Source of the DNA: Rhizophagus clarus | Taxonomy: Eukaryota; Glomeromycota; Glomeromycetes; Glomerales; Glomeraceae | NCBI GenBank assembly: GCA_015698045.1 | Contig: BLAL01000011.1 | Span: forward strand, 994,501 to 1,058,500 | DNA length: 64,000 bases | Direction: 5' to 3' | Translations under genes and position numbers: made by a program | Part shown: one piece after another, positions 24,501-33,779 of the stretch | Layout of the letters: each line of letters begins with the position of its first letter | Position numbering within the stretch: position 1 is the stretch's first letter | Notes under the pieces: generated by a model | What the model was told of the DNA's origin: nothing | What the model saw: only the letters and a program-made list of their open reading frames with translations | The model's database searches: none

Positions 24501-26889
24501 TATTTATATAACATTTATCGTTATATATGATTTAAATTTAACTAAATTTTTTATTTAAAAAATTATTTAATATAGAAAGTAAGTTATTCCCTTAATTCTA
24601 TTATTATAAATAAAATTTAAACAAGCTAACTAAATTCTTTATTAAATAATATAGATAGTAAGTTTTTTTGTTTAATTTCTATTTTAATATTTACATGATA
24701 TTTACATATAATTTAAGCCGAGTAAATTATTTATTAAAAAATTATTTAATAATATAGCTCGTGAGTTATTTATTTAATTTTATTATTATTGCTCGGAGCG
24801 AAGTGAAGGACTATATGTTTATGAACATCATGTTATTGAAATTTTGTGCCGAAAATGAATGTGATACATTGGTAACGAGATAAATATGGAAAAAAAATTT
24901 CGCTCTACAATTCAAACTAACTAAATTCTTTATTTTAAATGATTTTTAATTTATTTGATTTATTTAGAGGGTAAGTTACATATTAATTATCTAACTCTAT
25001 TATTATATTTTATTATGAGATTTATACAAACTAACTAAATCCTTTTTCAGATCGTAAGTTATAAGTTATTTATTTAATTCTATAACTGCATATTTATGAT
25101 ACTCACAATTTTAACTTTATCAAATTTTTGTTGAAATTCATTTATTTTAGATTGTGAGTTATAATTTGATTAATTAATTTAATTATACTATTGCATATTA
25201 ATATGATATTCACATATAATCTAACAAATCTCAATTTAAATAATTATTTCTTAGGTTGTAAGTTATTAATATTGGTTCTATTACTATATATTTAATTTAT
25301 GTAATATTTATTTAGTTTTATTTAATTAAATTATTTATATTATAGTTGGTAAGTTATAAACGTTAGATTATTTTATATTATTTACATAAAAATTAATTTT
25401 ATATTTATTAAATTTCTATTAAATTTTAGAGTAAGTCGTAAAAATATTTTTTTTTTTTAACTTAACATTTTAATATAAAATTCAATATAACCTTAATTAT
25501 CATTATAGATTTGGAAAAAGTGGAGATGAAATTATTGACAACTTTCTTTTTAAGAAAGGCTTAAAATGGATTCCTTATAATAAATTTATAAAAGTTAAAT
25601 ATCTTGATAAAGGAGGATTTGGCACTATATATAAAGCTATTTTTGTAAATAAAACCAAAAATAAGGAAGTTGCTCTTAAATGTCTTGATAGTTTGAATGA
25701 AAATTTAAACAAATTTTTATTTGAAGTATGATACTATAATACTTATTTTTTTCGTTTAAATTATAATTTATACTTATATATATTATTTCATTTTTTGTAG
25801 TGGAAGTATCATAAAAATTGTTTAGAATCATGTAAAATTATTTATTTATATGGATTCACAAGAAATCCAGATACTTCGGATTATATGGTAGTAATGAGTT
25901 ATGCAAATAGAGGTAATTTAAGAGGAAATTTAACAAAAATAATTGGAAATAATTGTAATTACAAATTATTTATGTTGTATAATATTATTTCTGGGCTTAA
26001 TGATATACATGATCAAAATCTTATTCATTGTGATTTTCATGATGGTAATATTTTGATTCACAAGGATATGATGGATAAAGATGAAAAAGTTTATATTGGT
26101 GATTTAGGATTATGTAAGCCTGTGGAGTCTTTCTTTAAAAAAGATGGTATTTATGGTGTTGTACCATTTATGGCACCTGAAGTTTTGAGACATAAACCTT
26201 ATACTCAAGCTAGTGATATATATAGTTTTTCTATGATTATGTGGGAATTTACATCTGGAGTTCCACCGTTTAATGATAAAGCACATGATCCTCAACTCAC
26301 TATAAGTATTTGCAAGGGTGAACGTCCTGAAATTAGTGAAAATACTCCACAATGTTATATCGATTTGATGAAAATTTGTTGGGATGAAGACCCAGCAAAA
26401 AGGCCATCTGCATTAGAAATTAAAAATATTATTAAAAGATGGATTGACGAAAAGGTAATTGAAAACATCGGTGATGCACTAATTCATCATAAATATATTA
26501 CTAAAACTCATCCACAAGCGTACAATAAAAGTCGCTCACTTGACTTTACTAGTAAAGAATTGAATGAAGCTCTAGAAAGTGAATGCTTAGATTGTGTAGT
26601 ATCAAGTAAAAATTTCAATAAAACTTCAGAAAGTGAAAACATTGATGATGCACCAATTCATCATAAATATATTACTAAAACTCATTCACAAGCATACAAT
26701 AAAAGTCGCTCACTTGATTTTACTAGTAAAGAATTAAATGAAAGTCTGGAAAGTGGATGCTTAGATTGTATAGTTGATGAAAAATCAAGTAAAAATTTCA
26801 ATGAAACTTCAGAAAGTGAATGTTTGGATTGTACAGTTGATGATAAATCAAGTAAAGAATTGAATGAATCTATAGAAAACAAAGTTTGA
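18502..26889 (+). CDS. TKL-type protein kinase with a 66-micro-exon N-terminus
   Basis: Predicted spliced gene: exon 1 18502-18523, exon 2 18600-18626, 65 exons of 3 nt and one of 1 nt (18729-25430), kinase exons 25509-25725 and 25801-26889. Total coding length is 1,551 nt, giving 516 residues plus stop. Residues 1-16 come from exons 1-2 and 17-82 from the micro-exons. SGDEIIDNF and KWIPYNKF (the linker typical of this fungal kinase group) follow from residue 86. The glycine loop is DKGGFG (115-120) and the ATP-binding lysine is K139 (VALK). The catalytic loop is H230-C-D232-F-H-D-G-N237, so the HRD arginine is Cys. The metal-binding motif is D255-L-G and APE is at 279-281; SDIYSF and CWDEDPAKRPSA follow. 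The tail holds a 58-codon tandem duplication. A cytosolic signalling kinase is likely. Splicing is inferred from sequence alone; the kinase domain itself is certain. Confidence 0.7.
18600..18626 (+). other. Kinase exon 2 (27 nt)
   Basis: Bounded by CCAATTAG and the donor GTAAAA. It reads V-SSNAKEFK and leaves one G over, so phase 1 continues into the micro-exon array. Confidence 0.55.
24045..24310. mobile_element. MITE inserted in one array intron
   Basis: The interval between the ATT exon at 24006 and the GGA exon at 24383 is 377 nt instead of about 97. The excess sequence is bounded by inverted TGAGAAAT ... ATTTCTCA and is unlike the surrounding introns. The host intron keeps its donor, the CTAAC-like region and the AATATAG acceptor. 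A similar TGAGAAATCAG end occurs at 17378. Confidence 0.6.
24796..24905. mobile_element. Small inverted-repeat insertion in a second array intron
   Basis: The interval between the exons at 24758 and 24968 is 210 nt. The extra 110 bp begins GAGCGAA and ends TTCGCTC (inverted) and is locally GC-richer than the introns. Splice signals of the host intron are intact. Confidence 0.5.
25509..25725 (+). other. Kinase exon carrying linker and N-lobe
   Basis: Begins after CATTATAG with one base that completes a codon needing two incoming bases, and ends TTT GAA before GTATGA. It encodes the SGDEIIDNF linker, WIPYNKF, the glycine loop and the VALK lysine. The acceptor at 25501-25508 and donor at 25726 are clear. 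Confidence 0.85.
25801..26889 (+). other. Kinase exon carrying hinge, C-lobe and tail
   Basis: Begins after TTTTTTGTAG (75-nt intron 25726-25800). WKYHKNC and IYLYGFTRNPDTSDYMVVM match the usual beta4-beta5 region of this family and lead into the catalytic loop. The ATG at 25885 is internal to beta5, not the true start. Stop TGA at 26887-26889. Confidence 0.9.
26461..26800 (+). repeat. In-frame tandem duplication in the kinase tail
   Basis: A 174-bp (58-codon) unit starting at 26461 recurs at 26635. Both copies contain IHHKYITKTH, QAYNKSRSLDFTSKELNE and a SE/SG-CLDC end. THPQAY...SRSL is the tail motif of this kinase family; the gene at 44867 has one copy. A further partial ECLDC motif follows at about 26818-26840. 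Confidence 0.85.
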
Positions 26890-28104
26890 ACAATTTTATA
26901 ATTATGGATATAAATTCATTGGGTATGTAATGTAACTATAAACTATACAAAAGAAAATTTTATTTCATATGAAATTAATTCATTCATTTAATTATTTTGA
27001 TATTGAAACAGATGAAATTAAGTTGATTATACAATATATATAACAGAAATTATTTAAATGATTCTCTTTTATATAACCCATCCGATCGATTAAAATATAT
27101 ATATGTATTCTCTTTTTTTTTGTTTTACTTAGAATTATTTCAACACTAAGGTTAGAGTAGTAAAATATTTTACAAATTTCTTAGTTTGTAATTTAAATAA
27201 TTCCTTTTTTTGCATCTTTCTTTTTTATTTTATTTGGAATTATTTGAACACTAAGACTAGAGTAGTAAGTATTTTACAAGATTCTTAGTTTGTAATTTAA
27301 ATGATTCTTTTCTTTTTATAACATCAAATATTAAATAAATTTGATTTTTATTTATAATATCATTAAAAACTGCAGAATATATAATATACATTTAAATTAA
27401 AAAGCCTTAATGTGATCATTTAATAATACAAAAACAAGATTTATTAAATAACTGAAAATTATAATAAAACATTCTTTAATAAAAGTACTGTAAAACATAT
27501 AGTAACTAAACATTTGTTAGCTTTAACAGTATCCTGCAACACATGTTTTTTATCAGAAAATAAAACAATAACAATCTATCATAATAGGAGTGTATAATTT
27601 TACATTCATAGGAGTGAAAATTAGTGAAAAAATAAAAAATGAAAGAAAAAAATAAAGGGAAACCATCAGAACATAAAAAAAGAAAGGAAAAATTGGTCAA
27701 TATCATCTTAGCAGCAAAAAAAATGTAAACAATGAGAAAGAAAGTTCTACTCACCTATTTTAAGAAGCCATTCCTGAATTATCTAAAGAGAACATGGTTA
27801 ATAAAAGTAAAAAAACTAAAATAACAGAATAACAGAAAACCATCTTAATTTTTTATTCCACTAAAATTTTTTTAATTTAATCTTATTTTTTTTATTTATT
27901 TTAAAAGCACCTGTCTGATTTTATTTACAGTCTTTAAACACTTATAATTCTTTAAAATAAATCTAAATGGCGCCAAGAAAGCAATACACTCGTAAATATT
28001 AATTTTTAATTCTAAAATAAACTTTAGTCTTAAGATTACAACAAACACAACTTGATAATATAAGTTACAATTTTTGTTTTTACTAATTAGAAGTTTCATG
28101 ATGA
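26890..28104. other. 3' flank of the kinase with a direct repeat, no gene
   Basis: A direct duplication of about 105 bp (27127-27210 and 27232-27310) shares AATTATTT(C/G)AACACTAAG, TAGAGTAGTAA and TTCTTAGTTTGTAATTTAAAT. Short minus-strand frames at 27506-27754 and 27896-28099 are low-complexity and unsupported. Confidence 0.5.
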
Positions 28105-28441
28105 ATGATAACCAAATTTCCTATTAAAATAATTGAATTAAGTTATAACAATCCAAATAACCATGATATTGATGAATTTGTTGCTGGAAATATATGGGAG
28201 AAGTCTCTTAAGAAGCATATAAATATCCTTGATTATGAACGATTAGGAATGGAAACATTAGAAACTTTTGTTTCTAAAAGTCTCAAGATATACGTGGAAC
28301 TTGATAGCTGAATCTAAAGGAGAAGGTCCTGATTATACATCAATGGTTCTAAATCGTGTTAAAGCACTTGACAATATTACTATTAATATTGCATTTCCCG
28401 CTGCAAGTTACTTAAAGTATGTTGATTATGATGAAGAATAA
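28105..28441 (+). pseudogene. Unrecognised gene remnant
   Basis: The first frame (68 codons from 28105) contains GNIWEKSLKKHINILDYERL and ETLETFVSKSLK. After a frame change near 28290 the next frame reads WNLIAESKGEGPDYTSMVL and then INIAFPAASYLKYVDYDEE to a stop at 28439-28441. Both parts have protein-like composition, so this looks like one small gene broken by a frameshift, or two fragments. The family is not recognised. Confidence 0.4.
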
Positions 28442-28680
28442 GAAAATTAAACTTAGGAAGGCAATATATAAAAATGTTTAAAAAGAAAAGAAAATTTTAG
28501 TTATTTGCATATTTAAATATTAAATTTATTTTTATATTTTCTAATAATACAGTATATTATAATTATGAAGCTTATACTATCTATTATGTCACATAATTGG
28601 AAAATCTAAACTATACGGATAATACGGATATTAGCTAAATCACGTAAAAGTATACTATTTAATCTTATGAATTTAACCTC

Positions 28681-28923
28681 TTTCTTGATGACTTTATCAA
28701 AAATTTTCTTTCCAAACTTGGCGAATACGGGCTTTTATACAGAGATAAAATTATTCTGTTTGCCTTTATAAAAATAGATTTAAAGAAAGTACCTTACAAC
28801 AATCAACATACAATGCTAAAAACTTATTTAAATGAGCATGTTAATAAAATAGAAAAAATAGAAAGAAATGTATATCAAGTTCCTTTCCTACTCCCTATCA
28901 AGTACCTTCCTAATTTATACTAA
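28681..28923 (+). other. Open frame without start codon, possible gene fragment
   Basis: About 80 sense codons beginning FLDDFIKNFLSKLGEYGLLY and ending in LLPIKYLPNLY before a stop. There is no ATG at its head. Composition is protein-like. It may be a piece of the 28105 remnant or of a transposon; unrecognised. Confidence 0.3.
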
Positions 28924-29280
28924 TTAAAGTAGTAGTAGTTTAGAAGTTCTACAATTTGGTTTTAAATTAGATTGAGTAAATCCGCAGCGAATTCATAAAT
29001 TGAGCCCGTTATAGATCATTTAGTCTATGACATATTTATTGTAAGAGCTTAGACAAACTTAGTTTTTTCACCAGAATTTTATGATCTAAATTCAATTTCT
29101 ACAAAATCCAACAGCCTGTGTTTAATCAAGCTTATAGTAGTCAACAATAAAACTATAACATATTAGTTTGAATTACGAAGTATTATTGGTAATGATATAG
29201 CAACCATTATTCAGATAATGTGAATTGTTTAATGATGATCATGAATCACTCAATGAAAATGAATACGACGATCATGAATT
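28924..29280. other. Intergenic DNA, no gene seen
   Basis: AT-rich sequence without coding signal. Confidence 0.3.
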
Positions 29281-29289
29281 CTTATTTCT

Positions 29290-30430
29290 CCTTACACTAG
29301 TAAATAATTCTTCGAATTCCCCTTTATCTACTGATCCATCATTTTTTTCTTTTCATTCATTTCTTTGTCCCAAGCACTAATGCCAAAATTTTTATTTAAT
29401 CCATAGCTGATAGTGCTTTTTTTTCTTTTAATTCTTGCAATATCGTCGGTTGCATTCCTTTTTATCCCAAGAGTTCAATTATTTCATTGATTTTTGGATA
29501 TCTTGAACTTTTGAGCTTTCTAAGGCTTGTTCAACTAACACATTCTTTTTCTTTCCTGTATCTTCTTCCTTGCATTAATAATTAAGTCCTCAAATAATTT
29601 ACAATTTTTATATTATCCTTTAACACTGCTTCTTAGGTTTCAATTCTATGCACTTTTCAATCTGTTCCATCAAGCACAGCCTATCATTGACTGTTTTATT
29701 TAATGTTTCTATTGTTTGGTTCAAATTATTTTCTATTTCATAATAACTGATCACATTATCTTGAATTCTATTATCGCATAATCTCATGAAATACTCATTT
29801 CCAGCCATCCGATCTTTATAATCATTTATTTCTTGAATAGACTTCCGTTGAAAGTGCTTTCTGACTTCTTTATAATTTAAATTAGCATTAACCATCTTGC
29901 TGCTATTCTAATTTTTGTCAGCAATACGATTTGTCCATATACACTCTCTCGTATGCCGCATTTAATTCTATACTCGCCATTATGATTACATATTTGCATT
30001 TATATTTTCTTTTAATTGATACTTTCTTCATGATCCAAATTTTTTAACGCTTTTATAATTTCTTTATCTTTACATTTGGATAAGATATCATAAAAAATTA
30101 AGTCACGTAATGTTCTGGTATCATTTGTTAATCTTGCAGTAATATATGTACTACAATTTTCAACTTTTACTTGAACTTTTTCCATTTGTTTCATTTTTTT
30201 TGTCTTACTAAATATAGATCTGATCTCGTTGACCTTACTTCTTTTGTTAATCAACATATTTTCTCGCTAATAATTCACTCCTTGTGTTTAAGTTGCATTC
30301 CATTTTTTACTAGCTTTGATATATTCTTTTGCTGCGCCTCACGAAGCCTATTAGCGATATGTTGGTATTATAAAGGTTGTAACAAATATTTTCTACAGCC
30401 CTTTCTATAAGTTCTAAAGCATTTTGTTCA
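29290..30430 (-). pseudogene. Decayed coiled-coil-like gene(s), possibly transposon-derived
   Basis: Reading leftward, an 81-codon frame (30257-30012) contains KKMKQMEKVQVKVENCSTYI and RTLRDLIFYDILSKCKD, which resemble a LINE ORF1-like protein common in Rhizophagus. Next is a short frame starting MASIELNAAYERVYMDKSYC before a TGA. Then a 91-codon frame (29895-29620) has HFQRKSIQEINDYKDRMAG and a Leu/Glu/Lys-rich helix. Several frame changes and stops separate them. Lys-rich fragments continue to about 29290. The assignment is from general family memory and is tentative. Confidence 0.4.
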
Positions 30431-30469
30431 AGTTTTGATATATGGCCTATTCTATTAAAGTATAATGCT

Positions 30470-30689
30470 CAGTACTTAAAATAGAAATCAAAATTTACCG
30501 GCCAAAGATCCGGAAAGAAAATATTTTACCGGATTATTTCCGGAATCTGTAAAAATTTACCGGATAATATATGGAGTTACAGTAACTTAAAATTTTGCAG
30601 GACAAAAATCCGGAACATAAAACTTTTTACCGGAGATTTCTTAAAAATTCCGGATTCTGCCGGAATTTTATCATCTATTTTAAGCCCTG
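30470..30689. mobile_element. hAT-type MITE with 8-bp target duplication
   Basis: The ends are CAGTACTTAAAATAGA and the inverted counterpart TCTATTTTAAGCCCTG. ATAATGCT flanks both sides (30462-30469 and 30690-30697), a perfect 8-bp duplication as made by hAT transposases. The 220-bp interior is built from repeated CCGGA / TTTTACCGGA words in both orientations, typical of subterminal transposase-binding repeats. Confidence 0.85.
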
Positions 30690-30697
30690 ATAATGCT

Positions 30698-31560
30698 TTC
30701 TTATTTGGATTGGTTGGAAGATCTTAGAAAAATGTGATGATTTATTATTATAAAAGTATAGTAAAATGTAAATATATTGCAAAAAAGGGCTAATATTGCG
30801 CTTTTCATTTAAATATAAATTAAAAATTATCTAAAACCTTATTATTAAAAATGATATTAAATAGCTTTGAGTAATCCAATTTTAGTGAAAAAAATATGAT
30901 TGAAAAGTTCATTATCAGCGCTATTAAGTGTCTTAAATTATCTATCGAACTCTTATCTCTTACCATGCATCAAGTGAATATCAGAATGTTTTGTATTCAA
31001 AAGTCTACACATACAAAGAGTTAGCCACCTAAAAAATAAAAATAAAATCAAAATATTAGTAAACATTTCATTAAAATAAAAAATTAACAAAAAAAAAAAA
31101 CTCTTTAAACCATCCTACCAAAAATTTATCTAAAAAAAAAGCAAATCCAAATGTTAGAGAAATGACCATCAATCAAATAAATAAAGAAAGTATCTATTAA
31201 CCTGATACTAGCCTTCAAAGATACGAAAAACTGCCATTTAAAAATAAACAAAACTTTAGCATCAGTTGTTGAAAATAATGTACAAATAAGCAAAATATTA
31301 TATTAAATGTTAGTTAGTTAACTGTATGTTAACATTTTGGTTATATAAAGCAAATAAAATTAAGACTATTATAGAATCCCAAATTTAAAAGTTTATGGAT
31401 ATGTTATTCTTAGTAAAGGCCGGTCGCAAAGGGTATGACTCTAGTTATAAATTATAACAAATGATTTATGTAAGTCATATAGGTCATATGATGTCATGTG
31501 CCAACTAACGCCGACACAAGCGAAATCACTATTACTGAAATTAGTATAAATTGATATAAA
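30698..31560. other. Intergenic DNA, no gene seen
   Basis: AT-rich sequence with poly-A runs at 31090 and 31130. No feature supported. Confidence 0.35.
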
Positions 31561-31626
31561 TTGGACACAAAAATAAAATGGGATACAACCTTTAACTTCT
31601 CTTTTTTTTTCTTTTTCGTATACAAT

Positions 31627-33150
31627 ATGTCATATTCAAAAATATTTTCGGATTTACCAGAGTTAATTTGGGAAGTTGCAAAATATTTTAAGAATGATTT
31701 TTCAACTTTACATTCATGTATTTTAGTTAACAGATTATGGTGTCGTTTAGTGATTCCATTATTATGGGAAGATCCATTCTAAATTCCTACGAAAAATTAT
31801 AACTTTATTGAAATTTATTTACATGATTTAAATAATGATTTAAAAACAAAATTAAATGAATATAAAATTAATGACAATTTATCTTCTTCAAAACACTTTT
31901 CAAATTATCCTAGTTTTTTAAAATATGTGAATATATCAAAAATTAATACTTCTATTGGAACGTGGTTTGAAGATTCCGTTAAAACTTCAAAATCTGGAAA
32001 TAGATTTGTTTTACAAGAGTCAAATACATGCTCAGTATCCAATTTTAGATAATTAATTCATACGTCACTATTTAAAATATTCATTGAGAATGAAGTAAAT
32101 TTACATACTTTTAGCATTGAGAATTGAGATCATCATTCATCATAATTATGAATCTTACTATTGTGATATTTTTGAATTAATTTTACAAAATCCAAATTTC
32201 ATTCAAAATATTAAAAAATTAGAATTTTATATTGATTGTTCACTCGGTTTCCCACATAGTAGTAAATGGGTGTTAATTCAAAATCGCATATTACAAATAA
32301 TTAAATTACACAAAAATCTTGAAAAATTTTCATTATTGTTATCAGACAATTATAATTGTTCAAATACTTTATAGACAATTATGTTTTATCAAGTCAATTT
32401 TGAAATTATGGTTCATTTAGATAAAGCATTTGAGCAATTAAATGTTTTAAAATCCGTTCATATCATTTATTGTACTTTAAATGATAGCTTTGCTCAACAA
32501 ATTGTTAATTTAACTAAACCATTTAAATTAAAATCTTTATTTATAGATAGTACATTACAAATCATGTCATTAGGATTATTATTACAAAAATCTGATGTTT
32601 ATTTAGAAAGTTTTGCTGGGTATCATGGATCTGATTATGATCTATCATTAAAACGAAAATCATTAGAATTAATTATTAAATATTGTGAAAATATCAAATT
32701 TTTTAATTTATGTGGATTTGATAAAAATCTTATTTCTCTAGTATCCAATTTAATTGAAAATATTAAACGTTATCTTAATTATCTTACAATCGATATATGT
32801 CATTTATCAAATGGTAGTTCAATCATATTGCAAAATTCCTCCGTTCTAAATTAGGTTACTTATGTTTGTCTCTCATAATTAAAGAAAATGATTTTAAAAT
32901 ATTCTTAGAAAATTCTAAAAATACTTTTATTAATAAATTAATAATTATGCAAATGGATCATGATGAAATTTTACATTATATAAAGGAGTTTATTATGAAG
33001 GAAAGAAGAGTCAAGTATTTGGCTTTTATGAATAATAAAAATGGAGATTTGTTATATTTGAAAGATGAAGTGGAGAAATTTAAGTTACATAATATTAGTG
33101 TTCTAAGTTTTAGAGATTTATATTTTGTAAAGGATCTTATGATTTTATAA
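31627..33150 (+). pseudogene. F-box/LRR protein gene, disabled
   Basis: Starts MSYSKIFSDLPELIWEVAKY followed by LHSCILVNRLWCRLVIPLLW, a clear F-box of the type expanded in Rhizophagus. An in-frame TAA at 31780-31782 replaces a residue before IPTKNYNFIEIYLH. A second TAA follows FR near 32051. A frame change lies near 32115, a stop at 32372-32374, and another frame change near 32845. The later frames still encode Leu-rich repeat-like segments (KPFKLKSLFID, NIKFFNLCGFD, RRVKYLAFMNN). The ancestor was an F-box/LRR SCF adaptor of about 500 residues. At least four lesions make it a pseudogene. Confidence 0.8.
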
Positions 33151-33779
33151 AAAATATTGATTATTTGTAAAGATGAGTAGCTAAAATTAGATGCGAATTA
33201 AAGCCCTTCAATTTTGTGTAATTAAAAATTTGTTTTTCTTTCCCCCCTAAAAATAAAATATATAATAAAATTTTTAATTGGCTATTTACCAAACATGGAT
33301 TTTTTATCTTTAAAGTTACTCTTATAGAATGATATCGTGATGAATATTATTTCGATTAACTGCGAGAGGAAAGGAGTATTTTGAAAATCTATCAACTGAA
33401 CATTTCTTTATAAGCTCTATATTTGATCTAATCGTTTTTTTAACAGGACAATCTTTCGAAGTTACTAAAAGTACTATCAAGTTTTTAGATTTCCTTATCT
33501 TATAATGTAAATTACAGTCGAAATTTTGATTTGTTTTCTTTATTAATGTTTCTATACAAATTGCTAAATAACTAATTTAATCTTCATGAACAACGGAAGG
33601 AACTAGAAAATTAATATGCAAGTAGAACATTTCAACAATTACGAAAAAGTAATTCAGGTGTAAAAAATATAATCGAAAATTGGTTCCATGGGATGTTTTT
33701 ATGAATTCATCACAAGTTTTAATAATAATTTATTGACTTCTCTTTTTAGATCTTTATAATGCATCTGCAATTTTTTTTC
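33151..33779. other. Intergenic DNA, no gene seen
   Basis: AT-rich; no recognisable coding or repeat structure. Confidence 0.3.

Larger units (their letters stand above)
18627..25508 (+). other. Array of 65 three-nt exons plus one 1-nt exon
   Basis: Every entry is directly preceded by AG and followed by GT. Positions are first bases. CTC 18729, TTA 18830, ATG 18928, AAC 19019, TTG 19121, AAC 19213, GGA 19298, AAT 19407, GGA 19504, CAA 19601, ATT 19676, ATG 19784, ACT 19860, TGG 19955, AAA 20073, ACG 20166, TTA 20266, TTG 20374, ATA 20529, ATG 20636, AAT 20741, ACT 20847, GGA 20952, ATG 21019, AAG 21119, GGA 21209, AAA 21296, GGA 21392, AAA 21491, GGA 21580, CTT 21683, ATG 21771, GAA 21876, TGG 21977, ATG 22076, ATT 22168, GGG 22263, ATG 22359, ATT 22460, TTC 22557, GAA 22656, CAT 22761, ATC 22857, GGC 22944, TGT 23041, CTG 23151, AGT 23228, TTT 23327, GTG 23422, AAA 23507, TTT 23595, CTT 23686, ATG 23788, ATG 23898, ATT 24006, GGA 24383, AAC 24481, AAA 24576, ATA 24655, CTC 24758, AGG 24968, ATC 25051, ATT 25151, GTT 25255, TTG 25346, A 25430. 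Spacing is usually 75-118 nt. 49 of 66 donors begin GTAAG. Many introns carry CTAAC/CTAAT-like branch motifs before the acceptor. Read in phase 1 the array starts ALNELERKW and ends DDWKQNTQDHCFE with no stop. Confidence 0.75.

Noticed and set aside
18627..25508. CRISPR array or ordinary satellite as an explanation of the 97-bp periodicity
   Set aside because: There are no identical repeats with unique spacers. Conservation is concentrated at splice donor, branch-like and acceptor motifs, and the only fixed length is the 3 nt between AG and GT. The host is a eukaryote.
25885..26889. Kinase gene starting at the ATG at 25885
   Set aside because: That Met lies inside beta5 of the kinase domain. 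The glycine loop and ATP-binding lysine are encoded upstream at 25509-25725 across a clear intron.
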